Notes under the pieces: model-generated
What the model was told of the DNA's origin: nothing
Seen by the model: the letters and a program-made list of their open reading frames with translations, nothing else
Databases searched by the model: none
From: Endotrypanum monterogeii
Taxonomy: Eukaryota; Euglenozoa; Kinetoplastea; Trypanosomatida; Trypanosomatidae
Direction: 5' to 3'
Length of the DNA stretch: 64,000 nt
Assembly (NCBI GenBank): GCA_000333855.2
Contig: CM007324.1
Location: 204,166 to 268,165 of the forward strand
Made by a program: the position numbers and the translations under genes
Shown: positions 51,620 to 62,360 of the stretch, in pieces
Layout of the letters: each line of letters begins with the position of its first letter
Numbering within the stretch: position 1 is the stretch's first letter

Positions 51620-54600
51620 TCATGGACGCCCATCCGCCTCTCGCAGCCATGTGGCAATACGTTGCACCAAACCACGCAGCTCCGCTTGTGCCTCAGCGTC
51701 CGCTGCCGCCACCACTGCGAGAGAAGGGCCACCACTACATACATCCATTTTTTTGAGGTCGCAGAAATTGGTTTTTACGGGAGGGTGTGGATGAGATCGT
51801 GCGACGGCAAGAGGGCCTAAGCTCATCGCGCGCGGCGCCACACAGGCCTCGGCCCAGTGCAATGGGACCCCACCACCCACCACCGCCACAGCAACCCCGA
51901 AAAGCGGGTGCTGGTACATCACGGCAGAGAGCTGTGCCGCGCTCGCTGCAGAGAAGGAGACAGAAACGTTTGCAGTTGCCGAGGCATTGCCTGTTGCTTC
52001 CACTGAGGCGGAACTCTGGAGGTCATGGGAGGGGGAGTGCGAGTAGTCGCCTCGCTCACGACTGGCCCTCGCACCGCAGTCTACTGGAGAGGTTCGGCGC
52101 CAGCTGCGATTTTGACACGGTGGCGCTGCTGGGGATACGGTACGCTCGGCTGTCGAGACCAAGGCTGATGTATTATCGGTGAAAATACAAATCAGGGCCA
52201 TGAGGCGTGTGGCCAACAACACGACTTGTTGTGCTCGACTCGAGTGCAGAGAGGACCAGGCGGCAAGGTCATTGCGGCCCACAGCTCCCCCATTCACAGC
52301 GCTTTCGTTCCTCTCCAGCAACGTACGGTTATGACGAAGCTGCTCTATATGAAGATGTAGCACCTCCACCGCCACTGCGCACCACAGCGGCAACTGGGCA
52401 ATGCGACCCTCCAGCTCATTGTAGACAAAGCTCTCCATCGTGCGCAGTGATGACGCAACATCGTCATTCATACAACATGTGTCATCACCATTTCGCGATG
52501 TGGGCACCACAGAAAGAATGCGGATACGCAAGCGGGTAACCACCGTCCGCTCGAATGTCGTATCGCATGCGGTGAAGGATCGTGTGGTTGCAGCCGACAC
52601 ACTGTCGTAGGCGGCGTGAAGCAGCATTCCCTCCACTGCGGAGTGGTGAAGCCGCATCGACGCGGCGGCGCGTGCGAGCGGTGAGAGAGTGGTTGATCTA
52701 CGTGCATGCGATGATGACGCCTGAAGCACCTCCAACCTGGGCACAAACACAGACAAGGAGACACACTGCTCCAGCTGTTTCCATGCAAGCAAGACGCTCG
52801 CCATAACTGCCCATAATCGCTCCGTCTCATCGCAGAAGTACAAGTAGTTGTCGGTGTGGTTTGCATCGGTGCTGCGGCTCTTGCTCTTGTCCCCCGGTGA
52901 CGGCTGTCCCCTCGGTGGTTTTTCCATCTCCCCCTGACGTGGGGCTGCCGTTGAAGCGGATCCGAGAGGCGTGGGGGAAGAGTGACTACCACATCCCCTC
53001 GCCGCGCGTAACCCCCATCGTCGCCTCCGACGACCTATCGCCAAACTCCGACGCTTGCTCGAGGCTCCTACAAAGCTGGAGAGTGTTTGCAATGCAAGTA
53101 GCGGCAGCAGCGCCGTCGGCGAGGTAGTTTGAACACACGAGAGTCCGAAAGGTGGAAGGGAGGCAGAAGTGTGCGAGGATTCCCACTCAGGGGCTTGCTC
53201 GGCTACATGCAAGCCGTCATGGCGGGCAGGAGGGGCGCGGCGTGGGGGCTGTTCTGACTGTCTCTGCGCATGCGGCTGGCCGCGCACTGCCGCCCTCGCC
53301 TCCTCAAGAGCGTTGCGCTCACCATCGTGTCGGGCACCCCCCAGCAACAACTCCGCGACTCGGCAGTCGTCGGTGTCTTGCCGCTGCAGTGGGGAGGGGT
53401 ATCGATTGTGGTGGAGGTAGTAGAGGAGGTGAAATCTATAAAGAGCTACGTCGAGCAGCTGTCCTGCAGCCAAACATCCGCACCGACACGTGGCATTGTC
53501 GACCCCCCGCACGTGCCTCGGCACAGTAGCTGGCCGCTTGACCGATGCACAGCTGGCCATCTCCCACGCCTCTTCGCAGGCGTGTATAAATGCATTGATA
53601 TCTGTCGCAGTCGACGCTGCAATATCATGCAGCACAGCTGTGGGCAGCACGGGCGGTGGTTCTTCCCGCATGATGTCTAGCACCGCGCAGATGCCGTGCC
53701 CCAAGGCGAGACAGGCACTCGCATCACGTGGGTAGTGCGTAAGGAGGTTCCATAGGTGTTCATGCTGTCGTGGCGGTCGCAAGTGATGAGGGACGTACAA
53801 ATCTGTGGTGCGATCGCTCGAGCTGCTGCAGTCGTGTTCCTTGAAGAGGCCGTGTGGGTGAGTGTCGTCCGCAGGGGAGAGCTGCTGTGGGGGAGCGGGG
53901 CGAGGACATGAACGAGGCGAGGGAGGGCCCCCGAGCCACGAGCGCATCTCCGTGGGCGACTGTCGGTACTTCTTCGGTCGAGACTGCGGGAGTGCCGCCG
54001 CCGTCGCCTTCTCCCCACCCCAGCGACCCCACCGGACACTGAGAAAGTGGGTACACACGCCGGCATCTGCAACAGGCAACGGCCTCCCCTCTGCTGCGGG
54101 CGATAGTGGTGGTCCCTGGGGAAGGTAACGACAGAGAAGATCTGCCAATGTCGCAGCAATATCATAGGTGTACGAGCAGTCGCTCGAGGGAGGAGTTGTC
54201 CACGGCGGATGGTGCGGTGAGGCACGTGGCGTCTCTGCTTCGATACCGAACCACACCCGACGGCCGGGCCCCCGTTTCTGCTGGGCGAGGCCACCATGAT
54301 TCACGGCGTTCTGTTTGGGGTGCGCTTGTCTGTGCGGGTGCCGAGATTGTTCGGCAACGCCTCCGGCTGGACGTATCTTACCGTGGAATACAGCCGTTGC
54401 GAGGCCGGCGTTACTCTGTGCTGCCACTGTGATCGAAGGCGAGCTGACGCACGTATTTTTCAGCGCCGTGGAACTGCCGCTGCAACCACCCACGTCTGTG
54501 ATACTGCTAAGGCTGACATCCGTCGGCAGTGTGTTTTCGCCGAGATCCGTGTCGACATCAGCGTGTATCTGATCGCCGCGCCGACTTCCGAGAGCAGCCC

Positions 54601-54877
54601 TCCGCGGCGGCGTAGGCAAGAACGTGTCTGATGCGGATGCCGAGCGCGGCCGCCGGCGAGGCTGAGACACACCCTCGAGCAAGCATGGCTCCTGTGGTGG
54701 CGCGACGTGGTGCGGTTGTTCACAGCTTTCGTTGGGGGATGAGACGCAAGTCGTAGAGCTCACAGCGTCGATCTCTTCCAGAGTATTAGTGCCTCCTGGA
54801 CGGCATCTGGAGGTGTCGTCGTTGCGCGAGCAGTTGTGCATGCGACGATGACGGGGGTCCTCCACATGTTCCGACAT
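51620..54877 (-). CDS. Large protein of unknown function
   Basis: The protein has 1085 residues. It is a long uninterrupted frame with a clean ATG and no adjacent-frame continuation. The N-terminal third is disordered and rich in Ser, Pro, Arg and His. Scattered ordered islands occur, for example 'TLADLLCRYLPQGPPLS', 'LLTHYPRDASACLALGHGICAVLDIMREE', 'LYFCDETERLWAVMASVLLAWKQLEQCVSLSVFVPRLE' and 'FVYNELEGRIAQLPLWCAVAVEVLHLHIEQLRHNRTLLE', which look like amphipathic helices of a divergent helical repeat. There is no signal peptide, membrane span or enzyme motif. I do not recognise it. Confidence 0.75.
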   Translation of the reverse strand: MSEHVEDPRHRRMHNCSRNDDTSRCRPGGTNTLEEIDAVSSTTCVSSPNESCEQPHHVAPPQEPCLLEGVSQPRRRPRSASASDTFLPTPPRRAALGSRRGDQIHADVDTDLGENTLPTDVSLSSITDVGGCSGSSTALKNTCVSSPSITVAAQSNAGLATAVFHGKIRPAGGVAEQSRHPHRQAHPKQNAVNHGGLAQQKRGPGRRVWFGIEAETPRASPHHPPWTTPPSSDCSYTYDIAATLADLLCRYLPQGPPLSPAAEGRPLPVADAGVCTHFLSVRWGRWGGEKATAAALPQSRPKKYRQSPTEMRSWLGGPPSPRSCPRPAPPQQLSPADDTHPHGLFKEHDCSSSSDRTTDLYVPHHLRPPRQHEHLWNLLTHYPRDASACLALGHGICAVLDIMREEPPPVLPTAVLHDIAASTATDINAFIHACEEAWEMASCASVKRPATVPRHVRGVDNATCRCGCLAAGQLLDVALYRFHLLYYLHHNRYPSPLQRQDTDDCRVAELLLGGARHDGERNALEEARAAVRGQPHAQRQSEQPPRRAPPARHDGLHVAEQAPEWESSHTSASLPPFGLSCVQTTSPTALLPLLALQTLSSFVGASSKRRSLAIGRRRRRWGLRAARGCGSHSSPTPLGSASTAAPRQGEMEKPPRGQPSPGDKSKSRSTDANHTDNYLYFCDETERLWAVMASVLLAWKQLEQCVSLSVFVPRLEVLQASSSHARRSTTLSPLARAAASMRLHHSAVEGMLLHAAYDSVSAATTRSFTACDTTFERTVVTRLRIRILSVVPTSRNGDDTCCMNDDVASSLRTMESFVYNELEGRIAQLPLWCAVAVEVLHLHIEQLRHNRTLLERNESAVNGGAVGRNDLAAWSSLHSSRAQQVVLLATRLMALICIFTDNTSALVSTAERTVSPAAPPCQNRSWRRTSPVDCGARASRERGDYSHSPSHDLQSSASVEATGNASATANVSVSFSAASAAQLSAVMYQHPLFGVAVAVVGGGVPLHWAEACVAPRAMSLGPLAVARSHPHPPVKTNFCDLKKMDVCSGGPSLAVVAAADAEAQAELRGLVQRIATWLREADGRP

Positions 54878-55196
54878 CAGTGTGCATTTCCCTTAATGTG
54901 TATTTGCGCGTGTGGTGGGGGCGAGCGTGAGTTGAGCAAAGCAGATACAAACATATATATTGATATATTGATATATCAGATTTACACGTCTAGACGACTA
55001 GCACTTATGTCATCACCAAGAGCCCCTCTCGATGAAGAGGGGTGCGAGGGGGGCAAGGATGGAGGAAGGGGGTCGAGGGATGAGAGTGATATAGTGCACA
55101 GAATCACTGCTGATAGTAGTTTTCAAAAATATTGTGTGTGCACGTACACGCTCAGTGCGCAATAGATGGGCGCTCAGGCGCCTTTTCTGACTCTTG

Positions 55197-55237
<41 letters not shown>

Positions 55238-55974
55238 ATATACACAATTCGTAGATGGCAACCAGCTTCTGCATTCGCTGGGAACCGCTTATGTTCACAA
55301 TCATCTTGAGTGCCGGGAAGCACAGGCCCCATGGTGGCCCAAAGGGCCGTGCGATACCGAGCGCCTCAGTTCTTCCCTCTTCGCTGCTCGTATCTTCGCT
55401 TCTCTACTTTCTTTTATTATTCGGTGACGGGTTGGGGGAGGGGAGAACAGCAGCAAGGTGTGTCGAATCATCAGCGCTGTCGACCAGCGAGAGATCTCCT
55501 TCCCACGATCTTCAAAATATAATCGTTTGCTGCATCTACGCTATGAGCTCACCTCTCTAAACTCTTTTTTTTTTTTTTTGAGTGTGCGTGTGTGTGTGTG
55601 TGTGAAGTAATTGTAATGGTGAAAAGCACCATAGCTGCGTCGAAGCAGACCTCTTCTTCTCCCCCCTCCCCCCCCCATACACACACCGCAGGGCAACGCA
55701 GCGCGCCGTCGTTTTCGGAGGGGAGGGGGGGGGGAGGGTGTTGATGTATGGATGTGCGATATAAAAAGATGGTGTGTGTGGGACGATACTGCTCAGTCGT
55801 GGTTGCTGGCATCACAATCGATACAGTATTGTGGCACTGAAGTAGCCAGTGGCGGTGGCTACTGGTGTGTCACCTCTATCATCGGTGTTCCGCTCACCCT
55901 CTCTCCCCCATTCTCTAGCATACTCCACGTGCTCCTTTTCGGAACTCTCCCACAGTCTGCGCTGTGCCGCATCG
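54878..55974. other. Intergenic spacer
   Basis: About 1.1 kb with short (TA)-rich pieces at 54952-54977, (CA)n at 55199-55230, T-run 55564-55580, (GT)n 55585-55604 and C/G-runs. No gene is seen. Confidence 0.65.
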
Positions 55975-58308
55975 CTACGGCGACCGCGCTTCTTCTGCGC
56001 GTATGGTCACAACCATTGACAAACCACCCCGATTGATGCGCACCGGGACAAGCATTCCTGGCGTCAGTTGCTCCTCGATAACACGGCGGAAGTCGCTCAC
56101 ATTTCGGATGCGCACACAGTTTAACTCTTCAATAAAGTCGTTCGGTTGCACACCGGCAAGTGCTGCGGGGCCGGCGGTGTTCACCACGAGGACTCCGTCC
56201 GTGTAGCGCGTCGGCACCCCGTTGACTAGCACCGTGCCTGTCACTTCCAGTCCCAACACCGGAGTCGCACGCGTGAGGCTGCTTTTAGATGATTCCACAT
56301 ACGGCGCCATCGATTGGGAGTCCTGTGACCGAGAGGGTGAGGTTGCGGAGCTTCTCGGGTGGGTGGCAAGAACACGGATCGGCGGTGATCCATGGTGGTG
56401 TGCGCTGTGGGCCATGGGGGGCGATGTACTGTGCGCGGTAGGGCTGCGTAGATGCTGCATCGGGGTTTGTGGTGACACCTCTGGCGGTGCTGGTGCGGCG
56501 GAACTGCTACCAGCGCACTGTGCGTAGCCCTCTTCAGCCTCCAAGGTCTGCAAAAATTCGGCCAGCTTCATGCGCCAATGTCGGAGACAGTCTAGGAACT
56601 GGGGCACCAGTGTGCACAGCGACCAGGGCTGGCTCGTTGGCATGTACAGGCTAGCGGACATGAGGACAAAATTATTTCGAATAGAGGCACCGACGCCACC
56701 GCCGCACATTTCGCGGCCCAGGAGCGACGCCTCCAGGAGGAACTCGTACATTTTCAGACGGCCCTCCACCGTGTCCTGCACCACCGGCGGCAGGGACGCC
56801 AGCAGGGTGGAGTAGAGGTAAAGCCTTTCGGACGCGGCGTCGTAAGTGATGAGAAGTGTGTACTCTCCATCGATGCCGATGATGCAGGTGTTGGCATCAT
56901 CGAACTCCAAACGCTCGTGAAGGCCCAGATCGCTGCTGAGGCGACAAAGATTCGCATCTGCATTTTCGCGTGCATTGTAGAGGCTGCCATCCGGCGCTGC
57001 CACCACAGCTTCAGCGCCATTGCGGGCGTGCAGCGGTGAGGACGAGGGTGATCGGTGCTTATGCACAAGGTCACTGACGTTTGTAGCTCGAACATTCTCT
57101 GCTAAACTCTTCGCTGGCGCTTTGAGCCTAGTGGCGCTCGGCGTAGCGTCGGGATGATACCCTTGGCTCCCTAGCAATTGATGACCGCTGTCGCCGTCAT
57201 GATCCTCTTCTTCACACAGGAACAGCGCTTTCGCCTCGTGCTGCAGCGACGGCGGTGCCTCGACTCCAAGCTGGGCGTAATATCGAAGTCGCTGTTGGAC
57301 AGCCAGGCGACGGTCCATATCCAGAGCTCGCGCTTCACGAATACGAGCGAGCCGCTGGTGCTCTAGATCGATCTCGCGCGCCCGAAGCTGCAGCTCGCGT
57401 GCTTTCGTCGTAGCTTCAAAGGACTCTTGTTCCAGCTGCACGCGCTTTTTTTCGGCCTCGAAGAGCTCTTGCTGTTGCGCCAAGAGGGACTTCTTCTTTT
57501 CGTTTTCGAGCTTCAGCAGTGCCACTGCACGGGCTGCCTCCTGCTCGGCGCGAAGTTGTTCGCGACGCTCTGCTAGCTGCGCCGCGCGCTCCGTCGCACG
57601 CGCCGCTTCCTGTGCATGCAGCAGCGAAAGCCGTTCCCGTTCGCGTGCTACTTCAGCCTCTTTTTCTTTCATGCACCGCAGCTCCTTCTCGGCCCTCTCG
57701 CGTTGCCGCTCGAGTTCGCCACGGCGCCGGGTCGCGTGCTCCATTTCATTATCGGCGCGATGCAGTGTGCGGCGCAGAACGTCTTCTTGCACAGCGCCGC
57801 CCTGACGTAGCATTTCGTCTTGTTGCTGAAGGGTCTGTAGCTCCAACAGCCGGCGCCGATCAGACATCGGGAACGTCAATTCATGCGAGGGTGACGAGGT
57901 GCCACTGGTGGCTGCAGCGCCGGCAAGCGATTGTGTGACGTGTTTTGTTTTTGAAGGCGAGCTCTGGCGCTGCCATACAACACCACCGTCACTGTCTTCA
58001 ACGTAGTTGCATGCATTTGACCAATGCCGATCCTCCACGGAGAGGGTGGCGCCACTACTGATACCAAAGCTGGCGCAGAGGTCATCATCACTGCTTAGTG
58101 GCACTCCATTCAGATGCAACACCATATCATCTAGCGGGATAGGACACGAGCTGGCCGAAGCGAGACATTGCTTCACTCTACCTATGGTGAGACGGCCGAT
58201 CGGGGTACGTACGTTGAGTTTGTAGCGCTTTGCCTCGGCGGAATGTATAATATTCAGATGCTCGCGCGTCAGCGACGGCGCAGGTGCAGCGGCGTTGACG
58301 ACGCTCAT
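55975..58308 (-). CDS. Ubiquitin-like, coiled-coil and PDZ domain protein
   Basis: The protein has 777 residues. Three parts are visible. (1) Residues ~29-93 look like a ubiquitin-like fold ('YKLNVRTPIGRLTIGRVKQCL', 'DDMVLHLNGVPLSSDDDLCASFGISSGATLSV'). (2) About 145-350 is a dense Arg/Glu/Gln/Leu coiled coil. (3) The C-terminus (~690-770) is a PDZ domain: 'GVLVVNTAGPAALAGVQPNDFIEELNCVRIRNVSDFRRVIEEQLTPGMLVPVRINRGG'. A folded, unnamed region with 'DANTCIIGIDGEYTLLITYDAASERLYLYSTLL' lies at about 475-605. PDZ and ubiquitin-like domains both bind partners, so a scaffold role, perhaps cytoskeletal, is inferred. No protease residues precede the PDZ. The function is unknown. Confidence 0.82.
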   Translation of the reverse strand: MSVVNAAAPAPSLTREHLNIIHSAEAKRYKLNVRTPIGRLTIGRVKQCLASASSCPIPLDDMVLHLNGVPLSSDDDLCASFGISSGATLSVEDRHWSNACNYVEDSDGGVVWQRQSSPSKTKHVTQSLAGAAATSGTSSPSHELTFPMSDRRRLLELQTLQQQDEMLRQGGAVQEDVLRRTLHRADNEMEHATRRRGELERQRERAEKELRCMKEKEAEVARERERLSLLHAQEAARATERAAQLAERREQLRAEQEAARAVALLKLENEKKKSLLAQQQELFEAEKKRVQLEQESFEATTKARELQLRAREIDLEHQRLARIREARALDMDRRLAVQQRLRYYAQLGVEAPPSLQHEAKALFLCEEEDHDGDSGHQLLGSQGYHPDATPSATRLKAPAKSLAENVRATNVSDLVHKHRSPSSSPLHARNGAEAVVAAPDGSLYNARENADANLCRLSSDLGLHERLEFDDANTCIIGIDGEYTLLITYDAASERLYLYSTLLASLPPVVQDTVEGRLKMYEFLLEASLLGREMCGGGVGASIRNNFVLMSASLYMPTSQPWSLCTLVPQFLDCLRHWRMKLAEFLQTLEAEEGYAQCAGSSSAAPAPPEVSPQTPMQHLRSPTAHSTSPPMAHSAHHHGSPPIRVLATHPRSSATSPSRSQDSQSMAPYVESSKSSLTRATPVLGLEVTGTVLVNGVPTRYTDGVLVVNTAGPAALAGVQPNDFIEELNCVRIRNVSDFRRVIEEQLTPGMLVPVRINRGGLSMVVTIRAEEARSP

Positions 58309-58358
58309 GAAGCGCGATTATCGTATGGCGCGAGCACACACACACACACACACACAGA

Positions 58359-58398
58359 CTCGCGTGCCCAGAGAGAGAGAGGGGAGGAGGGGGGGGGA
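58359..58398 (-). promoter_or_regulatory. Candidate trans-splice acceptor of the PDZ protein
   Basis: On the minus strand a C/T tract (complement of 58371-58398) is followed by an AG at 58359-58360, about 50 bases upstream of the ATG at 58308. The leader between them contains a (TG)n run. This layout fits spliced-leader addition; other AGs upstream cannot be excluded. Confidence 0.5.
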
Positions 58399-58734
58399 AG
58401 TACGGTAAAGGGTGAGTTCTCTATGCACCTAACGTTTCCTTCGTGGCTCTGTGGACGAGGGCGGTCGCGCGTGATTGCAGCGCAGGTTTCGTTGCTCCTT
58501 TAAGCTCCAAGAAAAAAAAATCAAAAAAATTTTCACCTGGGCGTCTGTCTCGTGTGCTTGTGTGGAGGAAATGAAGGGGGTGGGAGGAGGGGTTTGGTGG
58601 AGCGAGGTGATGAGGGGAGAGGGGGGAGGGGGGCACGTACATTCTGACCTATCCCTGTCACTAAAGCTGTTGGGATGTGTTGGTGCCTCTACATTGATGA
58701 CGGCACAGCAAACGTAACGCGTCCCAACACAAAG

Positions 58735-58772
<38 letters not shown>

Positions 58773-59302
58773 ACAACGAGACAGATAAAACACTGAGACT
58801 GTGTCTCTTGCTTTCTTTTTTAAAAAAAGTGTGTGTGTGTGTATGATTTCCCAACGTACCGAGGGAACTAAGATCGTAATAAAAAATAAAGAAAAAAAGG
58901 ATAGTGCTGTTCGTGGTCGCTAATGATGACGCTCCGTCGATGAGAGTCTGAGTTGTTCAGGTGACGATACTCACGAAAGAGGTTAATAACACGATATATC
59001 AAAAACCAATTTTTTTTTTTTTGAAGACGAGGCCCCACTTTGGTTGCAGTGAAATCTTTGATGGCGCTTGCCATCGGCAACGGCAAGAGTGGGTGGAGGG
59101 AAACAAGTGAAGCATGGTGTACGCGCAGTCCACCGTGACATTAATCTTAGCATTAGAAAAAAAATAATGTATACACACGCACCCAGATAAATAAATAGAT
59201 ATATATATATATATATATATATATTTTATACCACGTCTGTGAGACACCGTGTCACCAAAGATGTACTGCTTTCACCAAAAGAGCGAGGTCGGGGGGGGGA
59301 AT

Positions 59303-59487
59303 ATACACTCGAGTCACGCTATCGCCTTTTTTTTTTTCGTGTTAAGTGCAGTGCACATATATATGTTCGCTGTCGGAGTTTGCTACGGATGCAACAGCAT
59401 CTACAGGAAGAGCGATCAATATCAGCAGCAGCGGATCACACTGGGTAGCGTACATTGCAGGGGAACGGAGGCCTTTCCCCCCTCCCT
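59303..59487. repeat. Dispersed ~180-bp non-coding repeat, copy 2
   Basis: Same orientation as copy 1 at 41003-41178 and nearly identical. It has a longer T-run (about 11 against 5) and one extra TA unit. The similarity begins abruptly at ATACACTCGAGTCACG and fades in a C/T-rich tail. Confidence 0.9.
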
Positions 59488-61037
59488 TTCTTCTCTCCCC
59501 TCTAGCTTTTTTCCCCATGTCATTCAGTGTATTTCAGGAGGTTACATAAATTAGAGCAAATATTTATTATTTTTTTTTGTTTGTTTCGCCGGAAATTTTG
59601 ACTATGTTGTCCCTTTAATTCCATTGCGTGAAGCCAGGGAGGAGGGAAGGAGGGAGGCGAGGGGAGTGTGTGCTGTGCTTGTGAGGTGGTATTGAGAGAT
59701 CCAAGAAGAGGAAGCGATACGTATACCACCTAACTGCCTCACTGTTCTTATCGATGGAAGGTCTTCTTTCGTTTTGTTCCGATGCGTAAATAAACACAAG
59801 CGCCTGTTTGAAAAAAAAAATTGTTTGCTCTTCTCCTCCCTTCCTTCCTTACAGAAATCAGAAAAAAAAAATATAGATCACATCGCCAAGCTAAATATAC
59901 ATATGATTTCTCATCAGCTCGTTTTCCCGCCCCCTCTGCCTCCGCCGCGAGTAGGCCCCTCCCCCACCCGCTATTGCACTTGTTCTATTACTCGTACATA
60001 CACCTAAAGTTTTTTTTTTTCTTTGGGAGGGGGGTTGTGGGCGAGTGGTGTGTTCGATGATTGTATAAAAATTCCTTCCCTCCTCCTCTTTATCGCGTCT
60101 GTCTCAACAGACACACACCAATAAGTAGATCGGCGTACACTGACGCCGCGATGTATGTGTGCTGCGGGTAGAGGGGACGCGGAGGGAGATATTGTGGGAC
60201 GGAGGGAAGAGGAGGAGGAGGCACGGCTAGCGAGGGGAAGGGGCTCAGAGATTGCGAGGGAGGCTCACTCAGGTCTCTGCAATTACGAAAGCGGGACACT
60301 CTAGCTCAGCCCAACGCAATCTTTTTTTTTCCTACGCGTGTATGCGAGTCAGTGAAAAAAAAAAAAAAGGACACTGTCCACTGCTGGAAAACAACGGAGA
60401 TACAGCAAACATAAGGGGCCTGAGAAGCACCGACAGAGATCCTTCGTACGTGACGGTGGGGGGGGGGTGGTGGTGCACCGCGGCGGCAGCAGAAACGACA
60501 TCAGGGAGGAGGAGGAGTTCGGAAGAAAGAGAAAAAAAGACATCACAGACGCCGACATGAAGCGATCAATATATAAGGAAGTACACGCTGTCTACGCATT
60601 TCTTTTCACGTATGCATGAATACAATACTTACGCGCGCATACACATGTATAGATTTATCATTTACATGAGGTACCCAAAAGGGGGGGGGGGAGGGGGTGG
60701 TAAGATGAGGTGAGATATGGGGGAGGTTATTTCCAAGATATCGGTGGGGGTGAAAGCGGAAGAACAAACAACAAAAAGAAACATATACGCACGTAGTCCG
60801 GGAGATCGACGTGATCTGGACGTTTGCGCGGCAGAGACGAAAAAAAAAAAAACGAAGACCCTACAACAGATACACTAAAGGGGTAGCAGCAGAGGAAGAT
60901 GATGGAGCGCAGTGACGGTACGTGGTGATTCGACGGGGGAAACTGTCGTGCTCGCGTTTCCCTTCTTTCCTCCTTGTCTCCCCCTTTCCCCCCCCCCCCC
61001 CCCCCCCCTCCCTTTTTTTTTTTTGTTTGAGTGATCC

Positions 61038-61193
61038 NNNNNNNNNNNNNNNNNNNNNNNNNNNNNNNNNNNNNNNNNNNNNNNNNNNNNNNNNNNNNNN
61101 NNNNNNNNNNNNNNNNNNNNNNNNNNNNNNNNNNNNNNNNNNNNNNNNNNNNNNNNNNNNNNNNNNNNNNNNNNNNNNNNNNNNNNNNNNNNN
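61038..61193. other. Assembly gap (156 N)
   Basis: A T-run followed by 'GTTTGAGTGATCC' precedes the gap, and an almost identical unit (T-run, 'GTTTTTGAGTGATCC') follows it at about 61211-61242. The gap is therefore probably a collapsed tandem repeat. Confidence 0.9.
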
Positions 61194-61247
61194 CTCTCTC
61201 TCCCCCCCCCCTTTTTTTTTTTTTTTCGTTTTTGAGTGATCCACCCA

Positions 61248-61302
61248 CCCACCCACCCACCCACCTGTTTCCCCTCTCTGGTCAGGTGGGTGGGTGGGTG
61301 GG
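61248..61302. repeat. 20-bp perfect inverted repeat of CCCA units
   Basis: The left arm 61248-61267 pairs perfectly with 61283-61302 around a 15-base loop. The arms are (CCCA)n and (TGGG)n, so each strand also carries a four-run G-tract able to form a quadruplex. Confidence 0.88.
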
Positions 61303-62360
61303 GAGAAGGAGCGGCACCATCCTGGAGAGGAAACCATCAACAAAACAATCCGAGAGACGAGAACCGAATTATATACATATATATATATATATATACATAT
61401 ACACATATACATGTATATACATATATGTATATATATATATGTTTGTATACATGTATATATATATATATATATATACAACAAAGTAGATGACTTTCTCAGG
61501 TGTTCACTGACATCCCTCTCCTTTCCTTTTTTCTTTCCTCTCCCTCCCCCCCCCCCAAAAAAAAAAAAAATTACGACGATCAAGCATACACACGTGTATA
61601 CATAAATGGAATACGCTTAGAGCTATCAACTACTGCCTTTATTGCAGACGAAGCTGTCGGGGTGACCAGATGACCTTCCGGTTCTCTGGTTCCATTGAGG
61701 ATGAGTATGCAAACCATGTGTTTATTTCACAAACACATTTATGTTCCGCAGTGAGACGCTTTGCCGCCAATACGAGAGCCGGAGGGAGGGAAGGGAAAGG
61801 GGGGGGGTGCTCGCTTTATCGGTTCAGTCGTATCTCCGGTTACCACAGGGCGATACCCTGACGATGTATTCACACATGTGCACTCGAGATGCTGCAAACA
61901 TTCCTCTATCAGCTGATGACGGCAGATGAACTGCTGAGGAGGCACGCAGGTGGGGGGGGTGAAGGGGGGAGAGGTTGTGCACCCCCCCGTTGTGTGGGGT
62001 TCACAATACAGCCTTGACGATTTCGGTACGTGCTCGGGGTGCTAAGGGCGGTTGGAAGGTTACCTCCTCTCTCTGCTTCTCCCTTCCCTTGAGTGTCACA
62101 GGCCTCTGGTGAGATTCTCGGGAAGCAATTCCTGTCGTGCACGTGGTGACGACGACAAGGCCATCGACTGCTCTCCCCATAGTGCGTCTCTTCTCCCTCC
62201 ATTCCATCTCATCATCTTGATGGAGGCCCTGGTGCCGGAGTCGAAGATGATGGGATAGAATGGAGGGTACTTCTCCCCCCCCCCCCACACACAGACACAT
62301 GCTCATATTGTTTCCTTCCCCTTTGCCCTCTTTTCTTTTTTTCAAAAAAAAAAAGAAGTT

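Larger units (their letters stand above)
58399..62360. other. Very long intergenic spacer with repeats and a gap
   Basis: Nearly 4 kb without a recognisable gene, the longest spacer here. It contains (CA)n at 58737-58768, (TA)n at 59199-59224, copy 2 of the dispersed repeat (59303-59487), many A-, T-, C- and G-runs, an N gap (61038-61193), a strong CCCA/TGGG hairpin (61248-61302) and a long (TA)n/(CATA)n region (61371-61476). A gene could be hidden by the gap or by size. Confidence 0.55.
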
